A stretch of DNA of 64,000 nucleotides, taken from Rhinopithecus roxellana (taxonomy: Eukaryota > Chordata > Mammalia > Primates > Cercopithecidae). This document shows positions 36,377 through 47,103 of this stretch, piece after piece. How positions within the stretch are numbered: position 1 is the first letter of the stretch; each line of letters starts with the position of its first letter. The notes beneath the pieces are model-generated. The model saw only the letters and a program-made list of their open reading frames with translations. It ran no database searches and was not told the origin of the DNA. The translations under genes and the position numbers were made by a program. The DNA is taken from assembly GCF_007565055.1 (NCBI RefSeq), contig NC_044554.1:137577463-137641462 (forward strand). The letters run 5' to 3'.

Positions 36377-36445
36377 GGTATTTCTTTCGAAGAGCAGTGT
36401 TTGTATACTTTTAAATTAATTTGCTATTAATCATGCCTTGATTAT

Positions 36446-36447
36446 TC

Positions 36448-36481
<34 letters not shown>

Positions 36482-36688
36482 GAGATGGAGTTTCACTCTT
36501 ATTACCGAGGCTGGAGTGCAATGGTATGATCTCGACTCACTGCAACCTCTGCCTCCTGGGTTCAAGCGATTCTCCTGCCTCAGCCTCTCGAGTAGCTGGG
36601 ATTACAGGCATCTGCCACCATGCCCAGGTAATTTTTGTATTTTTAATAGAAATGGAGTTTCACTACGTTGGCCGGGCTGGTTTCGAGA
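36446..36688 (-). mobile_element. 5'-truncated Alu, antisense, with (TTTTC)n tail
   Basis: The tail 36446-36480 is (TTTTC) repeats and then T. The body runs from 'gagatggagtttcactctta' to 'ggctggtttcga', so the first part of the left arm is missing. It sits in the HAL1/L1M element. Confidence 0.92.
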
Positions 36689-36736
36689 TTATTCCTAATT
36701 ATAATTCCTGAAGTAACCCTTAAAAATTAACCTTAA

Positions 36737-37024
36737 GGCTGAGTGTGGTGGTTCACACCTGTAATCCCAGTATATTGGGAGGCAGGGACAGGAGGATTAC
36801 CTGAGGTCAGGAGTTCAAGACCAGTCTGGCCAAAATGGCAAAACCCTGTCTCTACTAAAGATACAAAAATTAGCCAGATGTGGTGGCACATGCCTGTAAT
36901 CCCAGCTACTCAGGAGGTTGAGGCAGGAGAATCACTTCAACTGGGGAAGCAGAAGTTGCAGTGAGCCGAGATCGCACCGCTGCACTCCAGCATGGACAAC
37001 AGGAGTGAGACTCTGTATAAAAAA

Positions 37025-37070
<46 letters not shown>
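36737..37070 (+). mobile_element. Alu element, sense, with about 48-A tail
   Basis: A full-length Alu starting 'ggctgagtgtggtggttcac' and ending in a long, almost pure A tail. The flanks 'aaccttaa' at 36729-36736 and 37069-37076 are the target duplication. It is diverged at CpG sites, yet the tail is long and probably re-expanded. Confidence 0.95.
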
Positions 37071-37074
<4 letters not shown>

Positions 37075-37076
37075 AA

Positions 37077-37230
37077 AATGTAAAAGAAACAACAAAGAAT
37101 AAAAGTTGTATACTGGAAAATATCTACTTAACACAAAAAAGTTCGTAATATAGGAATATGAGAACAGAAAACAACATAAGACATATAGAAAACAAATAGC
37201 AGAATGGCAGACTTTAATCCAAACTTATCA
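37077..37230 (+). mobile_element. HAL1/L1M-type LINE, last part
   Basis: 'gaacagaaaacaacataaga' followed by 'catatagaaaacaaatagca' continues the old LINE of 28950-30184. Its resumption after one L1 and two Alu insertions fixes the order of events. Confidence 0.65.
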
Positions 37231-37231
37231 G

Positions 37232-37330
37232 GATAGGTTGAGCATCCCTAATGCAAAAAAACAATATCTGAAGTGTTACAAAATCTGAAACTTTTTGAGA
37301 GCTGACATGACAATAAAGATGACATTGCTG
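37232..37330. mobile_element. Old DNA-transposon fragment (possible Tigger type)
   Basis: 'ggttgagcatccctaatgca' and 'aaaatctgaaactttttgag' are characteristic opening blocks of a common pogo/Tigger-type repeat. Only about 100 nt remain. The family name is uncertain. Confidence 0.5.
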
Positions 37331-37401
37331 ACACTGTGGAAAAAGTGCTTATACATAACATTGAAATCACCTTTGTAAAATTTATAAAAGTGAGAAAATT
37401 A

Positions 37402-38109
37402 TGACAGTGAGAGAGTTGACCTATCCAACTCCATCTTGCCTTTAACCTACAAACTGCTCTTGGTCATTCCTGGGTGTGGGCCAAGCTAACTCTGGGAGAA
37501 ATTTAGTCTATAATTTAAATGATTATAGCCCTTCTCAAAAATAAGCCACCTTTATAAAGCTAATAAAAGTACACAATATTAGGTTTATAAGAGTGGCCTG
37601 AATTCTGCTAAGATATAGGTATAGCTAAACAATTCCCAGACATTGTTTCAAAGGTCACAAGATTTGTAACTTCCACAACTACTCCTATAACCAACATCAC
37701 TATTGTAGAACCGAAGACTGGCTGTTTTAGATGTCTTTTCAGACTTTTGGATTTCTGACAACTGATGACTCCACTTGGACCTGGGACTCAAGACTCAATC
37801 AGTCCTGTTGCACCTATGCAGAAGAGGACTCAGAGAAGAAGGGCCATTTTCCATACTGCTCCAATTGCCTCCCCAACCAATCAGCAGCACCCATTCTTTA
37901 GCCACCTGTCTAAAGAAATTTCCTTAAAAAGCCCTAGCTTCCAAATGTTTGAAGAAGCTGATTTCTCAGTCTTCTGTTTAGCCAGCTCTTTAAACCCTCT
38001 TGTCTTCTGTTTAACCAGCTTTATTAGACTCTTTCCCTATTGTAATTCCCTGTCTTGTAAGTTAATCCTGTCTGGACAGTGGGCAAGATGAATCTGTCAG
38101 GCAGTTACA
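37402..38109 (+). mobile_element. ERV1-type LTR, sense
   Basis: About 708 bp, starting near 'tgacagtgagagag' and ending near 'caggcagttaca'. Class I LTR features: 'aaccaatcagcagcacccat' (CCAAT context), a 'ccttaaaaagccctagcttc' A-rich TATA substitute, and the C/T-rich R-U5 'ttccctgtcttg'. It appears to be an older solo LTR. The MER/LTR family is not assigned and no target duplication is obvious. The plus ORF at 37765-38091 lies wholly inside it and is not a gene. Confidence 0.7.
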
Positions 38110-38135
38110 ACATAGTAAGAATGTTTGATGGGCTT
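38051..38135 (+). repeat. 85-bp inverted repeat, left arm
   Basis: Reverse-complementary to 38834-38918 at 84 of 85 bases by hand alignment (one C/T difference in 'gttaatcctg' against 'gttaattctg'). The arm covers the last 59 bp of the ERV1-type LTR plus 26 bp beyond it, so the duplication happened after the LTR arrived. Confidence 0.95.
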
Positions 38136-38420
38136 ACTGAAGGATAGCCTGCATTCGTAACAGTACAAGAAATCATGGAAGTATACAAAATCAAGAGACT
38201 TCTAAGACAAAAGCCATTGTTAATGAGGGAGATAAATCTGGAGGACATGTTTAAAAATCTAGAAGAATGCCTCCTCAATCTTAAAGGACCCACTTCCTGG
38301 TCCCTCAACTACTTCTCATATTTATTCTCACAAAAAAAGATAAAATCAAAACACAGCATTGTAGGTGGAGACGAAGCCTGCAATTGTTTGTTGTTGCTGT
38401 TGTTTAATGGCTGATACAGG
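38136..38420. other. Unidentified sequence between repeat arms
   Basis: Could be ERV interior following the LTR. A plus-strand ORF at 38175-38414 reads 'MEVYKIKRLLRQKPLLMREI...' with no family I recognise. Includes a short (GTT) run near 38389-38402. Confidence 0.35.
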
Positions 38421-38781
38421 TTTTATTAGTCCATTCTCACACTATGAAGAAATACCCAAGACTGGGTAGTTTATAAAGAAAAGAGGTTTAATTGACTCAC
38501 AGTTCTACATGGCTGGGGAGGTCTCAGGAAACTTACAAGCATGGCAGAAGACACCTATTCTCAGGGCAGCAGGAGAGAGAATAAGTGCCAGCACGGGAAA
38601 TGCCAGATGTTTATAAAACCATCAGATCTTATGAGAATTTACTCACTATCATGAGAACAGCATGGGGAAACTACCCCCATGATTCAATTATCTCCCACCA
38701 AGTCCCTCCCACAACATGTAGGGATTATAGGGATTACAATTCAAGAAGAGATTTGGATGGGGACACAGCCAAACCATATCA
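38421..38781 (-). mobile_element. THE1/MST-type MaLR LTR, antisense
   Basis: In reverse: 'attagtccattctcac', 'gggtagtttataaagaaaag', 'ggcagcaggagagaga', 'agaacagcatggggaaacta', 'atgattcaattatctcccac' and 'acagccaaaccatatca'. A complete or nearly complete MaLR LTR lying inside the inverted-repeat loop. Confidence 0.9.
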
Positions 38782-38833
38782 TAGGTATTTTGATGATGCT
38801 ACTGTACTGCTTAGTTACCATGTACACATTGAC

Positions 38834-38918
38834 AAGCCCATCAAACATTCTTACTATGTTGTAACTGCCTGACAGATTCATCTTGCCCACTGTCCAGACA
38901 GAATTAACTTACAAGACA
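38834..38918 (-). repeat. 85-bp inverted repeat, right arm
   Basis: Partner of 38051-38135. The arms are 698 bp apart and enclose the THE1/MST LTR. Confidence 0.95.
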
Positions 38919-38959
38919 AAAGTGTTTGGGATGCAGCTTACGTAGTGCTTAAATTCCTT

Positions 38960-39060
38960 CTGTACTGCCACTTTGGTTTCAATTTTGTTAATCTTTTCAA
39001 AGAAACACCTTTTATTTTTGTTGATATTTTCTATTGTTTTCCCCTGATCGATTTCAATTG
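38960..39060 (-). mobile_element. L1 ORF2 scrap, antisense
   Basis: 'tttgttaatcttttcaaaga' followed by 'tattttctattgttttc' resembles antisense mid-ORF2 of L1 (compare 33132-33160). Short and decayed. Confidence 0.5.
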
Positions 39061-39374
39061 TTTTCACTTTGCAATCAAATAACTATCCCGCTTGTGCAGG
39101 GACCTGCTGGGTGATTCACATCCATATGAGACAATGACACACACCCACCTCCCTCCTTCCCACAGTAGATGCCAAGGCACCCCAGGATCAACTTCAGCCT
39201 CTTTAACTTTGGTCAGGGGCTATCCTATCTATGCAGAGAAGTCTGTTGGGAAACCAGCCCATCTGGGCCACCAGGACAGCCTTGTGGACACAGGTTCCTG
39301 GACAATATTCACACGTAGTCCCAAAAACCTTGCTGGATATTCTCCATGACAATGTCAAAACATATCAATTACCC
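39061..39374. other. Unidentified, GC-richer 300-bp segment
   Basis: 39090-39350 is clearly GC-richer than its surroundings and matches no repeat I recognise. The plus ORFs 39092-39349 (85 codons) and 39231-39452 overlap in different frames and show no known motif. Confidence 0.35.
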
Positions 39375-42300
39375 TTTTTGACCACAGCAGAACAAAAACA
39401 GAAATTAATAACAGGAGGAATTTTGGAGACTGTACAAATACACAGAAATTGAACAATATGCTCATGAATAACCAACAGGTCAGTAAATAATTTTGTTTTA
39501 ATTTCTTAAAACAAATAAAAATGGAAACATGATATACCAGAACCTACATGATACAGCAAAAGCAGTACCAAAAGAGTTTATTGCAACAAATGCCCATGTT
39601 AAAAACAATAATAGTAATAGAAAGACTTTAAACGAACAACCTAATGATGAAACTTAAGGAAATGGAAAAGCAAGAACAATTCAAGTCAAAATTAACAGAA
39701 AAAAATAATAATAATTGTAGTGGAAATAAAATTAAGACTAAAAGTAATTAAAAAGTTGAACAAAATGAAAAGTTTTTTGCAAAGATAAACATAATCAACA
39801 AAACTTTATCTAGGCTAAGAAAAAAAAGAGAAGACTCAAATAAATAAAATCAGAGATAAGAAAGGAAACATTATTACTAATACCATGGAAATACAAAAGA
39901 TAATTACAGACTACTATGAACACCTGTATACCAACAAACTAGAAAATCTAGAACAATGAAACTACTAAACATATACAACCAATCAATATTGAATCATGAA
40001 GAAATAGAAAACCTGAACAGATCAATAATGAGTAATGAGATTGATACAGTAATAAAAAAGTCTTCCACCCAAGAAAAGTCCAGGACTTGACAGTATCAAG
40101 CTGAATTATACCAAACATTTAAAGAAGAACTACTCTCAATTCTACCCAAACTCTTCAAAAAAACTGAAGAGGAGGAAATACTACCCAACTCATCCTACAA
40201 GGTCAGCATTGCTGTGATTCCAAAACCAGACAAGGACACAACAAATAAATAAAAGTACAGGTCAATATCCCTGATGAATATAAATGGAAATATCCTCAAC
40301 AAAATACAAGCAAATCAAACACAAGTCATTACAAATACCATTTATGATGCTCAAGAGGGATTCATTCCAGGGATGCAAACATTGTTCAATACATGCAAAT
40401 CAACAAATGTGATACATCGTATCAAGAAAATCAATGACAAAATTCATATGATTATTTCAATAAATGCTGAAGAAACATTAGATAAAATTAAACATCTTTT
40501 CATGATAAAAGTCTCAAAAAATTGGGTATAGATGGAACATTCTTTAACATGTTAAAGGCAATATATAACAAACCCCAGCTAAAATACTGAACGAGAAGAA
40601 ACTGAAAGCCTTTTCATGAAGATGTGGAGCAAAGCAAGTATTCCCATTTTCAACAATTCTATTCACCATAGAACTGTGAATCCTAGTGAGAGCAACTGGG
40701 CAAGAGAAAGAAATAAAGGGCATTCAAATTGGAAAGAAAGAAATCAAATTAGCCGTGCTTACAGTCATGATTTTATATTTTCAAAAACCTAAAGTCTACC
40801 AAAAAATTTCTAGAACCGACAAATTCAGTATAGTCACAGAATTCAAAATCAATACAAAAATGTCAGTAGCATTTATATACACTATCAGTAATCAATCTGA
40901 AAAAGAAACCAAGAAAACAATCCAATTTATAATAGCTACAACAAATTTTGCCTAGTAATAAACTTAACCAAAGTAGTGAATGATTCTGTATAAGAAAAAC
41001 TATAAAACACTGATTAAAGAAATTGAAGAGGACAGAAAAAAAATAGAAAGATATCTCATGCTCACGGATTGAAATAATCACTATTGTTAAAATGTCTATA
41101 TTACTCAAAGTGATCTATAGATTCAATGTAATCCATACCAAAATACCAATGACCTTCTTCACAAAAACAGAAAAAAATCCTAAAATTTGGATGCAACCCA
41201 AAAAGAGCCACGATAGCCAAAGCAATCCTAATTAAAAACAGCAAAGCTGAAGGCATCATACTACCTGATATCAAATTATAGCATGAAGTTATAGTAACCC
41301 AAGCTGCATGGTGCTGGCATAAAAACAGGCATATAGATCAATGGAAAAAATAAAGAACTCAGAAGTAAATCTACGCACTTACAACTAAGTGATTTTTGAC
41401 AAAGGTACCAAGAGCATACACTGGGGAAAGGACAGTGTTTAATAAATGGTTCTGGGAAAAGTGGATATCCATATCCAGAAGAATGAAACTAGATTCCTAT
41501 CTTTCAACGTATACAAAATGAATGCCAAAATGGATTAAAGACTTAAATGTAAAACTGAATGCTATGAAACTTCTAGAAGAAAATAGCGAGGAAATGCTAC
41601 AGAATATTGGTCTGGGCAAAAAATCTGGGTAAGACTCCCAAAAAGCTTAGGCAACCAGAGCAAAAATAAATGGGATTACATCAAGCTAACAAGCTTTTGC
41701 AAAGCAAAAGACAATCAAAAAAGTGAAAAGGCACCCTAAAAAAAGGGGGAGAAACTATTTGCAACTTATCAATCCAACAAGCGATTAACAATCAGAATAA
41801 ATAAGAAACTTAACTCTATATCAAATAAAAAAGTCTGACTGAAAAGTGGGCAAAAGACTTGAATAGACATTTCTTAAAAGGAAACATACAAATGGCCACG
41901 AGTGTATGAAAAAAATGCTCAACATTACTAATCATCAGGGAAATGAAAATCAAAACTGCAATGAGATACCACCTAGCTCCAGTTAAAATGGCTATTATCA
42001 AAAATAACAAATGCTGGCAAAGATGAGAAGAAAGATGAACACTTGTACACTGCTGGTGAGAATGTGAAATAATAGAGCCCTTATGGAATACAGTATGAAG
42101 ATTGCTTAAAAAACTGAAAATAGAACTACCATATGATCCAGTATTCCCACTGCTGGATATATATCCAATAGAAAGCATAGCAATATATCAAAGAGATAGC
42201 TGCACTCCCACAGTTTTTGCAACACTATGCACAACAGCTAAAACAAGAAATCAACCTACTTGCCCATCAATAGATGAATTGATAAAGAAAATGTGGTGTA

Positions 42301-42850
42301 TATACACAGCAGAATATTGTTTATTCTTAGAAAAGAATGAAATCCTGTCTTTTGTAGAAATATAGATGGAACTGGAGGTCATTAGGTTAAGTAAAATAAG
42401 CCAGGCACAGAAGGACAAATATTGCATGTTCTCACTCATATGTCAGAGCTAAAAAAGTGGATCTCATGGAAGTAGAGTAGAATACTGGTTACTAGAGGCT
42501 GAAAAGAAAAGATGGGGAATTAGGAGGAATGGGTTAAGGGGTATTAAAAGTACAGTTTAAAAAATAAGTTCTAATATTTAATAGCAAAATGAGGAATTAT
42601 AGTCAACAATAATTTATTGCATATTTCAAAACAGCTAGAAGAAAAGAATTATAATATTCCCAACCCAAAAGTAAGATAAATGTTTGAGGTCATGAATATC
42701 CAACCGTATTATCCACATTTTGTCATATTGTATAAAGGTACTAAATATCACATATACAATATGATCACATACTGTATATAGGTACTAAAATATCACACGT
42801 AGCTCCCAAATAGTTGCAACTATTATATATCAATTTAAAAATACGTGACA
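39375..42850 (+). mobile_element. L1M (L1MA/MB-age), sense, ORF2 to 3' end
   Basis: Starts within ORF2 upstream of the RT ('aggaggaattttggagactg'), passes the RT region ('gggattcattccagggatgc', 'caataaatgctgaa'), the thumb, 'aaggacagtgtttaataaat' and the Cys/His-bearing end ('aaacaagaaatcaacctac'). It ends in a 3' UTR of L1MA type with 'atttcaaaacagctagaaga' and a final 'tatatatcaatttaaaaata'. All frames are shattered by stops and indels; the ORFs of 85-120 codons on either strand are relics. Confidence 0.9.
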
Positions 42851-42859
42851 AAAAATTAA

Positions 42860-44560
42860 GATCTTTTTGTATAGACTGATGAAAAAAAGAGAAAGAAGTC
42901 TCAGATTACTCGAAGAAAGAAGATATATCTAAAAAGAAATAAAAGGTGTTGAGATTGGAAGGGAACATTACAACTGTCTCTATTCATAGATGACATGATG
43001 TAATATATAGAAAATCATAAATGATTCACACACACTAAAAGTATTATTAGAACTAATAAATGAGCTCAGCAAAGTGGCAGGGTACAAGATCAATATATAA
43101 AAATTAATTGTATTTTGATAGACTAGCAATGAACTATCTCAAATGATAAATTCCATCTATCACAGCACCAAAAAGAATTAAAAAATACATATTGATTTAA
43201 TAAAATAAGTGCAAATTTTATATATTGAAAACTAGATAATATCTTTGAAAGATGTTAAAGAAGATCTGAATAAATGGAGAGACATCCTTATTCATGTATT
43301 TTAAGATTTAACATTAAGATGGTAATAGTTATTAATTGATCTACAGTTTCAGTGCAATTCCAATCAAATCCTTCCTGCCTCCTTCCCTGTAGAAACTGAC
43401 AAGTTGATCCCAAAATTCATTTGGAAAATCAAGGAATCAAGAACAGTCAAAACAATACTGAAAAATAAAACAAAGTCAGAGAAGTCACACTTCCAGTTTC
43501 AATATTTACTACAGAGCTATAGTAATCAAAACACTGTGGTACAGTATAGGAAAAGCTATATAAAACAATGGTCAAAACTGAGAGTATAGAAATAAGCTGT
43601 TATACTAAAGGTCAATTAATTTTCAAAAATGGGTCTAAGATACTTAATGGGGGGAGATAAAGCTTTCTAAGAAATGGTACTAAGACAACAATATCTTCAT
43701 ACAAAAGAATGAAATTAGAATCACTCATATTATAAAGGAAAATTAACTCCATATGAATCATAGACCTAAATGTGAAAGGTAAAACTACAAAAATTCTTAG
43801 AAGCCAACAGAGGAGTACATTTTATCCTTTAATTAGTAATGGTCTGTTAGGTAGGATGTTAAAAGCACAAGTCACAAAAGAAAAAAGTGAATTGGACATT
43901 ATCAAAATTAAAAAGAGAAAACTTTTTGCACTTCAAAGGATACCATCAAGAAAGTGAAGACAACCCAAAAGAATGGGAGAAAATATTTGTAATCATATAT
44001 TTAATAAGGGATTTGCACTAGAATTAATAAAGAACCGTCAACTTCAACAAAAAGAAAAATAGCCCAGTTTAACAATAGGCAAAAGATTTCTCAAAGGATA
44101 TCTTTTCATGATCAGTAGACACACAGAAAGATACTTAATATAATTTATCCTTTGGGAAATACAAATCAAAATCACAATGGGATATCATACCACTTCATAT
44201 TCACTAGCATGGTTAAAATCAAAAGGCAGACAATAAGAAGTGTTGATGAGCATATGGAGAAGCTGAAATCCTCATATACTGCTGATGAGGTTGTAAAATG
44301 GTAAAGACATTTAGAAGTTTGGCAGTTCACCAAAATATTAAACTTGTAGAAACCATATAACCCAGCAATTCAACTCCTAGTTATATAACCATATGTGAAA
44401 ACATAACTTCATAGAAGCAACTTGTGCATGAATGTGCACTGCAACATTATTTCAGTAGCCAAAGAGCAGAAATAACTCAAATATCCATCAACTGATAGAT
44501 GGATAATCAATGTGTTTTATAGTCATACGGTGGAATGTATGGCCATTAATTATGAACCCA
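42860..44560 (+). mobile_element. Older L1M fragment, sense, RT to C-terminus
   Basis: Begins just before the FADD-type motif ('tctattcatagatgacatga'), continues through 'cagggtacaagatcaatata', 'tcccaaaattcatttggaaa', 'cttttcatgatcagtagaca' and 'tccatcaactgatagatgga'. It is more decayed than the preceding L1 and directly follows its 3' end in the same orientation. Confidence 0.85.
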
Positions 44561-45195
44561 AAAATGCTTGGTTTTGTTTTTCAACCTGACGAATTTCTGT
44601 CTTTCTTTCTACTGACAGAGACACTTGTTTTTTCAGCACTCTTACTAAGGAATGCTGAAAAGCAGGTTTTGTCTTTTATCAAGAAACGTCACCATCTTTT
44701 TTTATCAAAAGTGCTGAAGAAAAATTAAGGGAACTATGGCATTATAAAACTAAAATTATGAAAGTTTTCAGGAACCCTCACACTTCCATGGCCTAAAGTA
44801 TTATCATTAGTTTTAATGTTTCTATGACCAAGCCATCTGGGACACATATATCATCTCTCCTGATTGATTAATAATAGACTACCTTAGGCATTTGGAAATT
44901 TCATTACCAGTCTTAGGTTCCACTCAATTACAAACAGATAGATATGACTAGTAACTACAAGGACTCAGGATATCTCTAGCTCTAGATCAACAGATAAGAA
45001 CATTTCTAAAACACCCACCTCTACATAATCTATAATCTGAAAATGTAATTGTCTGGAAAAGACAAGAAAACCTGCACTTGAACCTCAATGAAAAGGATCT
45101 TTTCGGGTACTGTTAACAACTGACACAACCGTAAGACTCCAAAGTAGTGATCCTCAGATTCATGTTTCCTACCTCAAAAGATGCTTATACTTCCT
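44561..45195. other. Unique sequence, no gene seen
   Basis: The 72-codon ORF at 44510-44728 crosses the L1 edge and has no recognisable motif. Nothing else stands out. Confidence 0.5.
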
Positions 45196-45882
45196 GTATT
45201 AGTCTGTTATCATAGGCTGGGTGGCTCACACAACAGAAATTTGTTTTCTCACAGTCTGGAGAATGAGAAGCCTGAGATCAGGGTGTCAGCATGGTTGGAC
45301 TCTGGTGAGGCCTCCTTCCTCACTTGCAGACAGCCACCATTTGCTGTGTCCTCACATTGTCTTTCCCCAATGTGTACACATGCAGACACAGAAATCTCTC
45401 TCTTTCTCTTCCTGTAAAGCCACTAATTCTATAGAATTATGCCCCTACTTTTTTTTTTTTTTTTTTTTTTGAGACATAGTCTTGCTCTGTCACCCAGGCT
45501 GGAGTGCAGTGGCATGATCTCAGCTCACTGAAACCTCTGCCTTCTTGGGTTCAAGCAATTCTCCTGTCTCTGCCTCCCAAGTAGCTGGGACTACAGGCGC
45601 ATGCCACCATGCCCAGCTAGTTTTTGTATTTTTAGTAGAGACAAAGTTTCACCATATTGGTCAGCTGGTCTGGAACTCCTGACCTCACGTGATCCACCAG
45701 CCTCTGCCTCCCAAAATGCTGAGATTACAGGCACCAGCCACTGTACCCGGCTGCCCCTACTCTTTCTGACCTCATTTAACTTGAATTGCCTCCTGAAAGC
45801 CCTGTCTTTAAATACAGTCACATTGTGAATTAGGGCTCCAACGTGTAAATTTTGGATGAAACACAATTCAGTCCATAGCACT
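45196..45882 (-). mobile_element. MLT1A-type MaLR LTR, antisense, split by an Alu
   Basis: In reverse: 'tgtattagtctgttatcata', 'ggctgggtggctcacacaac', 'ttgttttctcacagtctgga', 'gctgtgtcctcaca', then an Alu at 45450-45752, then 'gacctcatttaacttgaatt', 'aaatacagtcacattgtgaa' and 'cacaattcagtccatagca'. The order and both ends fit a complete MLT1A-like LTR. The second part is duplicated at 49813-49992. Confidence 0.88.
45450..45752 (-). mobile_element. Alu element inside the MLT1A LTR, antisense
   Basis: T tail 45450-45470 and a full-length body ending 'cactgtacccggct'. The target duplication 'gcccctact' lies at 45441-45449 and 45753-45761. AluS-like divergence. Confidence 0.96.
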
Positions 45883-45929
45883 TTCTCTTCACTAGTGGGC
45901 ATTCATTCCATTTACAAATCTTAAAAAAA

Positions 45930-46682
45930 GGCCGAGGTGGAGGGGCATGAGGGGTTAGGAATCATTTAGAAGCTGTTTACTTCCGATTCAGTCCTTCTAC
46001 TCTGCTACTAAGCTTGCCTAGTATTCCAATATGATCTCTGCTAAAACACTGATATACTCCCTTCTCTATTCATCTTATTTTTCTGACCTCATATGTTCAC
46101 CTTTTACCACTTAAGGAAAAGCAAAACTCTTACACATTTTTTTCCAGACTCTAGCTACTGCTCTAAATCTAATGGATTTCTGGCTCTGTCACTTGTTTCT
46201 TAACCTTGCTGATAAAATTTAATAGCTATTCCCTGAAATACTTCAAAAGACAAATTCTCTTTAACAGGACATTCTTGGCACTTTAGCTTCCCTCACCTTC
46301 AGTTTTGCAAATTGAACCTTGACCTCATAACAACAAAATGCTTCCGCCAAGGTCATTACAATCCTATCAACAAAGCCCCGTCAATCAAGAATAGGCACTA
46401 ATATTGGGTCTAAGTTATGACAGTTTGTTTCTTCAGAGACAATCTGGCCTACTTTACAGAAACTGTCTAATTCCACTCAAGGAATTTGTCCAACTCAAAA
46501 CACATAAATTGACACTTCTATTGCAATAAATGATACTTATTCTCCTCATACAATGTATGCTCCACTGGGATACTGTTTCTTATATGAAGATCAGGCTTAT
46601 ATCTGTCTAGCACACTCTTGCTTATCCTGGGTATTTGGGGTAATTGTTAGAAATTTCCAGATGTTGAAAACTACCATTGATG
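45930..46682. other. Mostly unique; possible L2 relic
   Basis: The stretch 46545-46625 ('atgctccactgggatactgt', 'atctgtctagcacactcttg') resembles the L2 3' region 'gctccatgagggcagggac..tctgtcttgttc..ctagcacagtgcctgg'. The rest shows nothing recognisable. Confidence 0.4.
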
Positions 46683-47103
46683 GGGTTTGAATGTTTACCT
46701 CAAATTTCATGTGTTGGAAACCTAATCCCCAATGTGGCAGTATTAAAAAGTGGGTCCTTTAAGAGGTGATTCAATTATGAAAGTTTGCTCTCATTAATGG
46801 ATTAATTCATTCATAAATTAATGGGTTAATAAACTGAATTATGGGAGTGGAAGTGTTGGCTTTATAAGAAGAGGAAGAAAGACCTGAGCAATACATTAGC
46901 ATGCTCAGCCCCCTCACCACGGGATTCCCTGGGCCTCCTTGGGACTCTGCACAGAGACCTCACCAGCAAAAAGGTCCTCTCCAAATGTGGTCCCTTGACC
47001 TTGGACTTCCAGTTTCTGTAACCATAACAAGTAAATTCATTTTATTTATAAATTACCCAGTTTCAGGTATTCTGTTACAAGTAACAGAAAATAAATTAAT
47101 ACA
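46683..47103 (+). mobile_element. MaLR LTR (MST/MLT1 type), sense
   Basis: 'gatggggtttgaatgtttac', 'gaaacctaatccccaatgtg', 'gaccttggacttccagtttc' and 'tttataaattacccagtttc', ending in a 'aaataaattaatac' block, are MaLR LTR marks in sense order. An imperfect internal repeat of 'attaat/ttcat' units near 46795-46835 expands the middle. Confidence 0.8.

Noticed and set aside
42102..42365. 87-codon plus ORF and 120-codon minus ORF at 41816-42178
   Set aside because: Both fall in L1M ORF2 C-terminal sequence; the plus one is a relic of it and the minus one a shadow.
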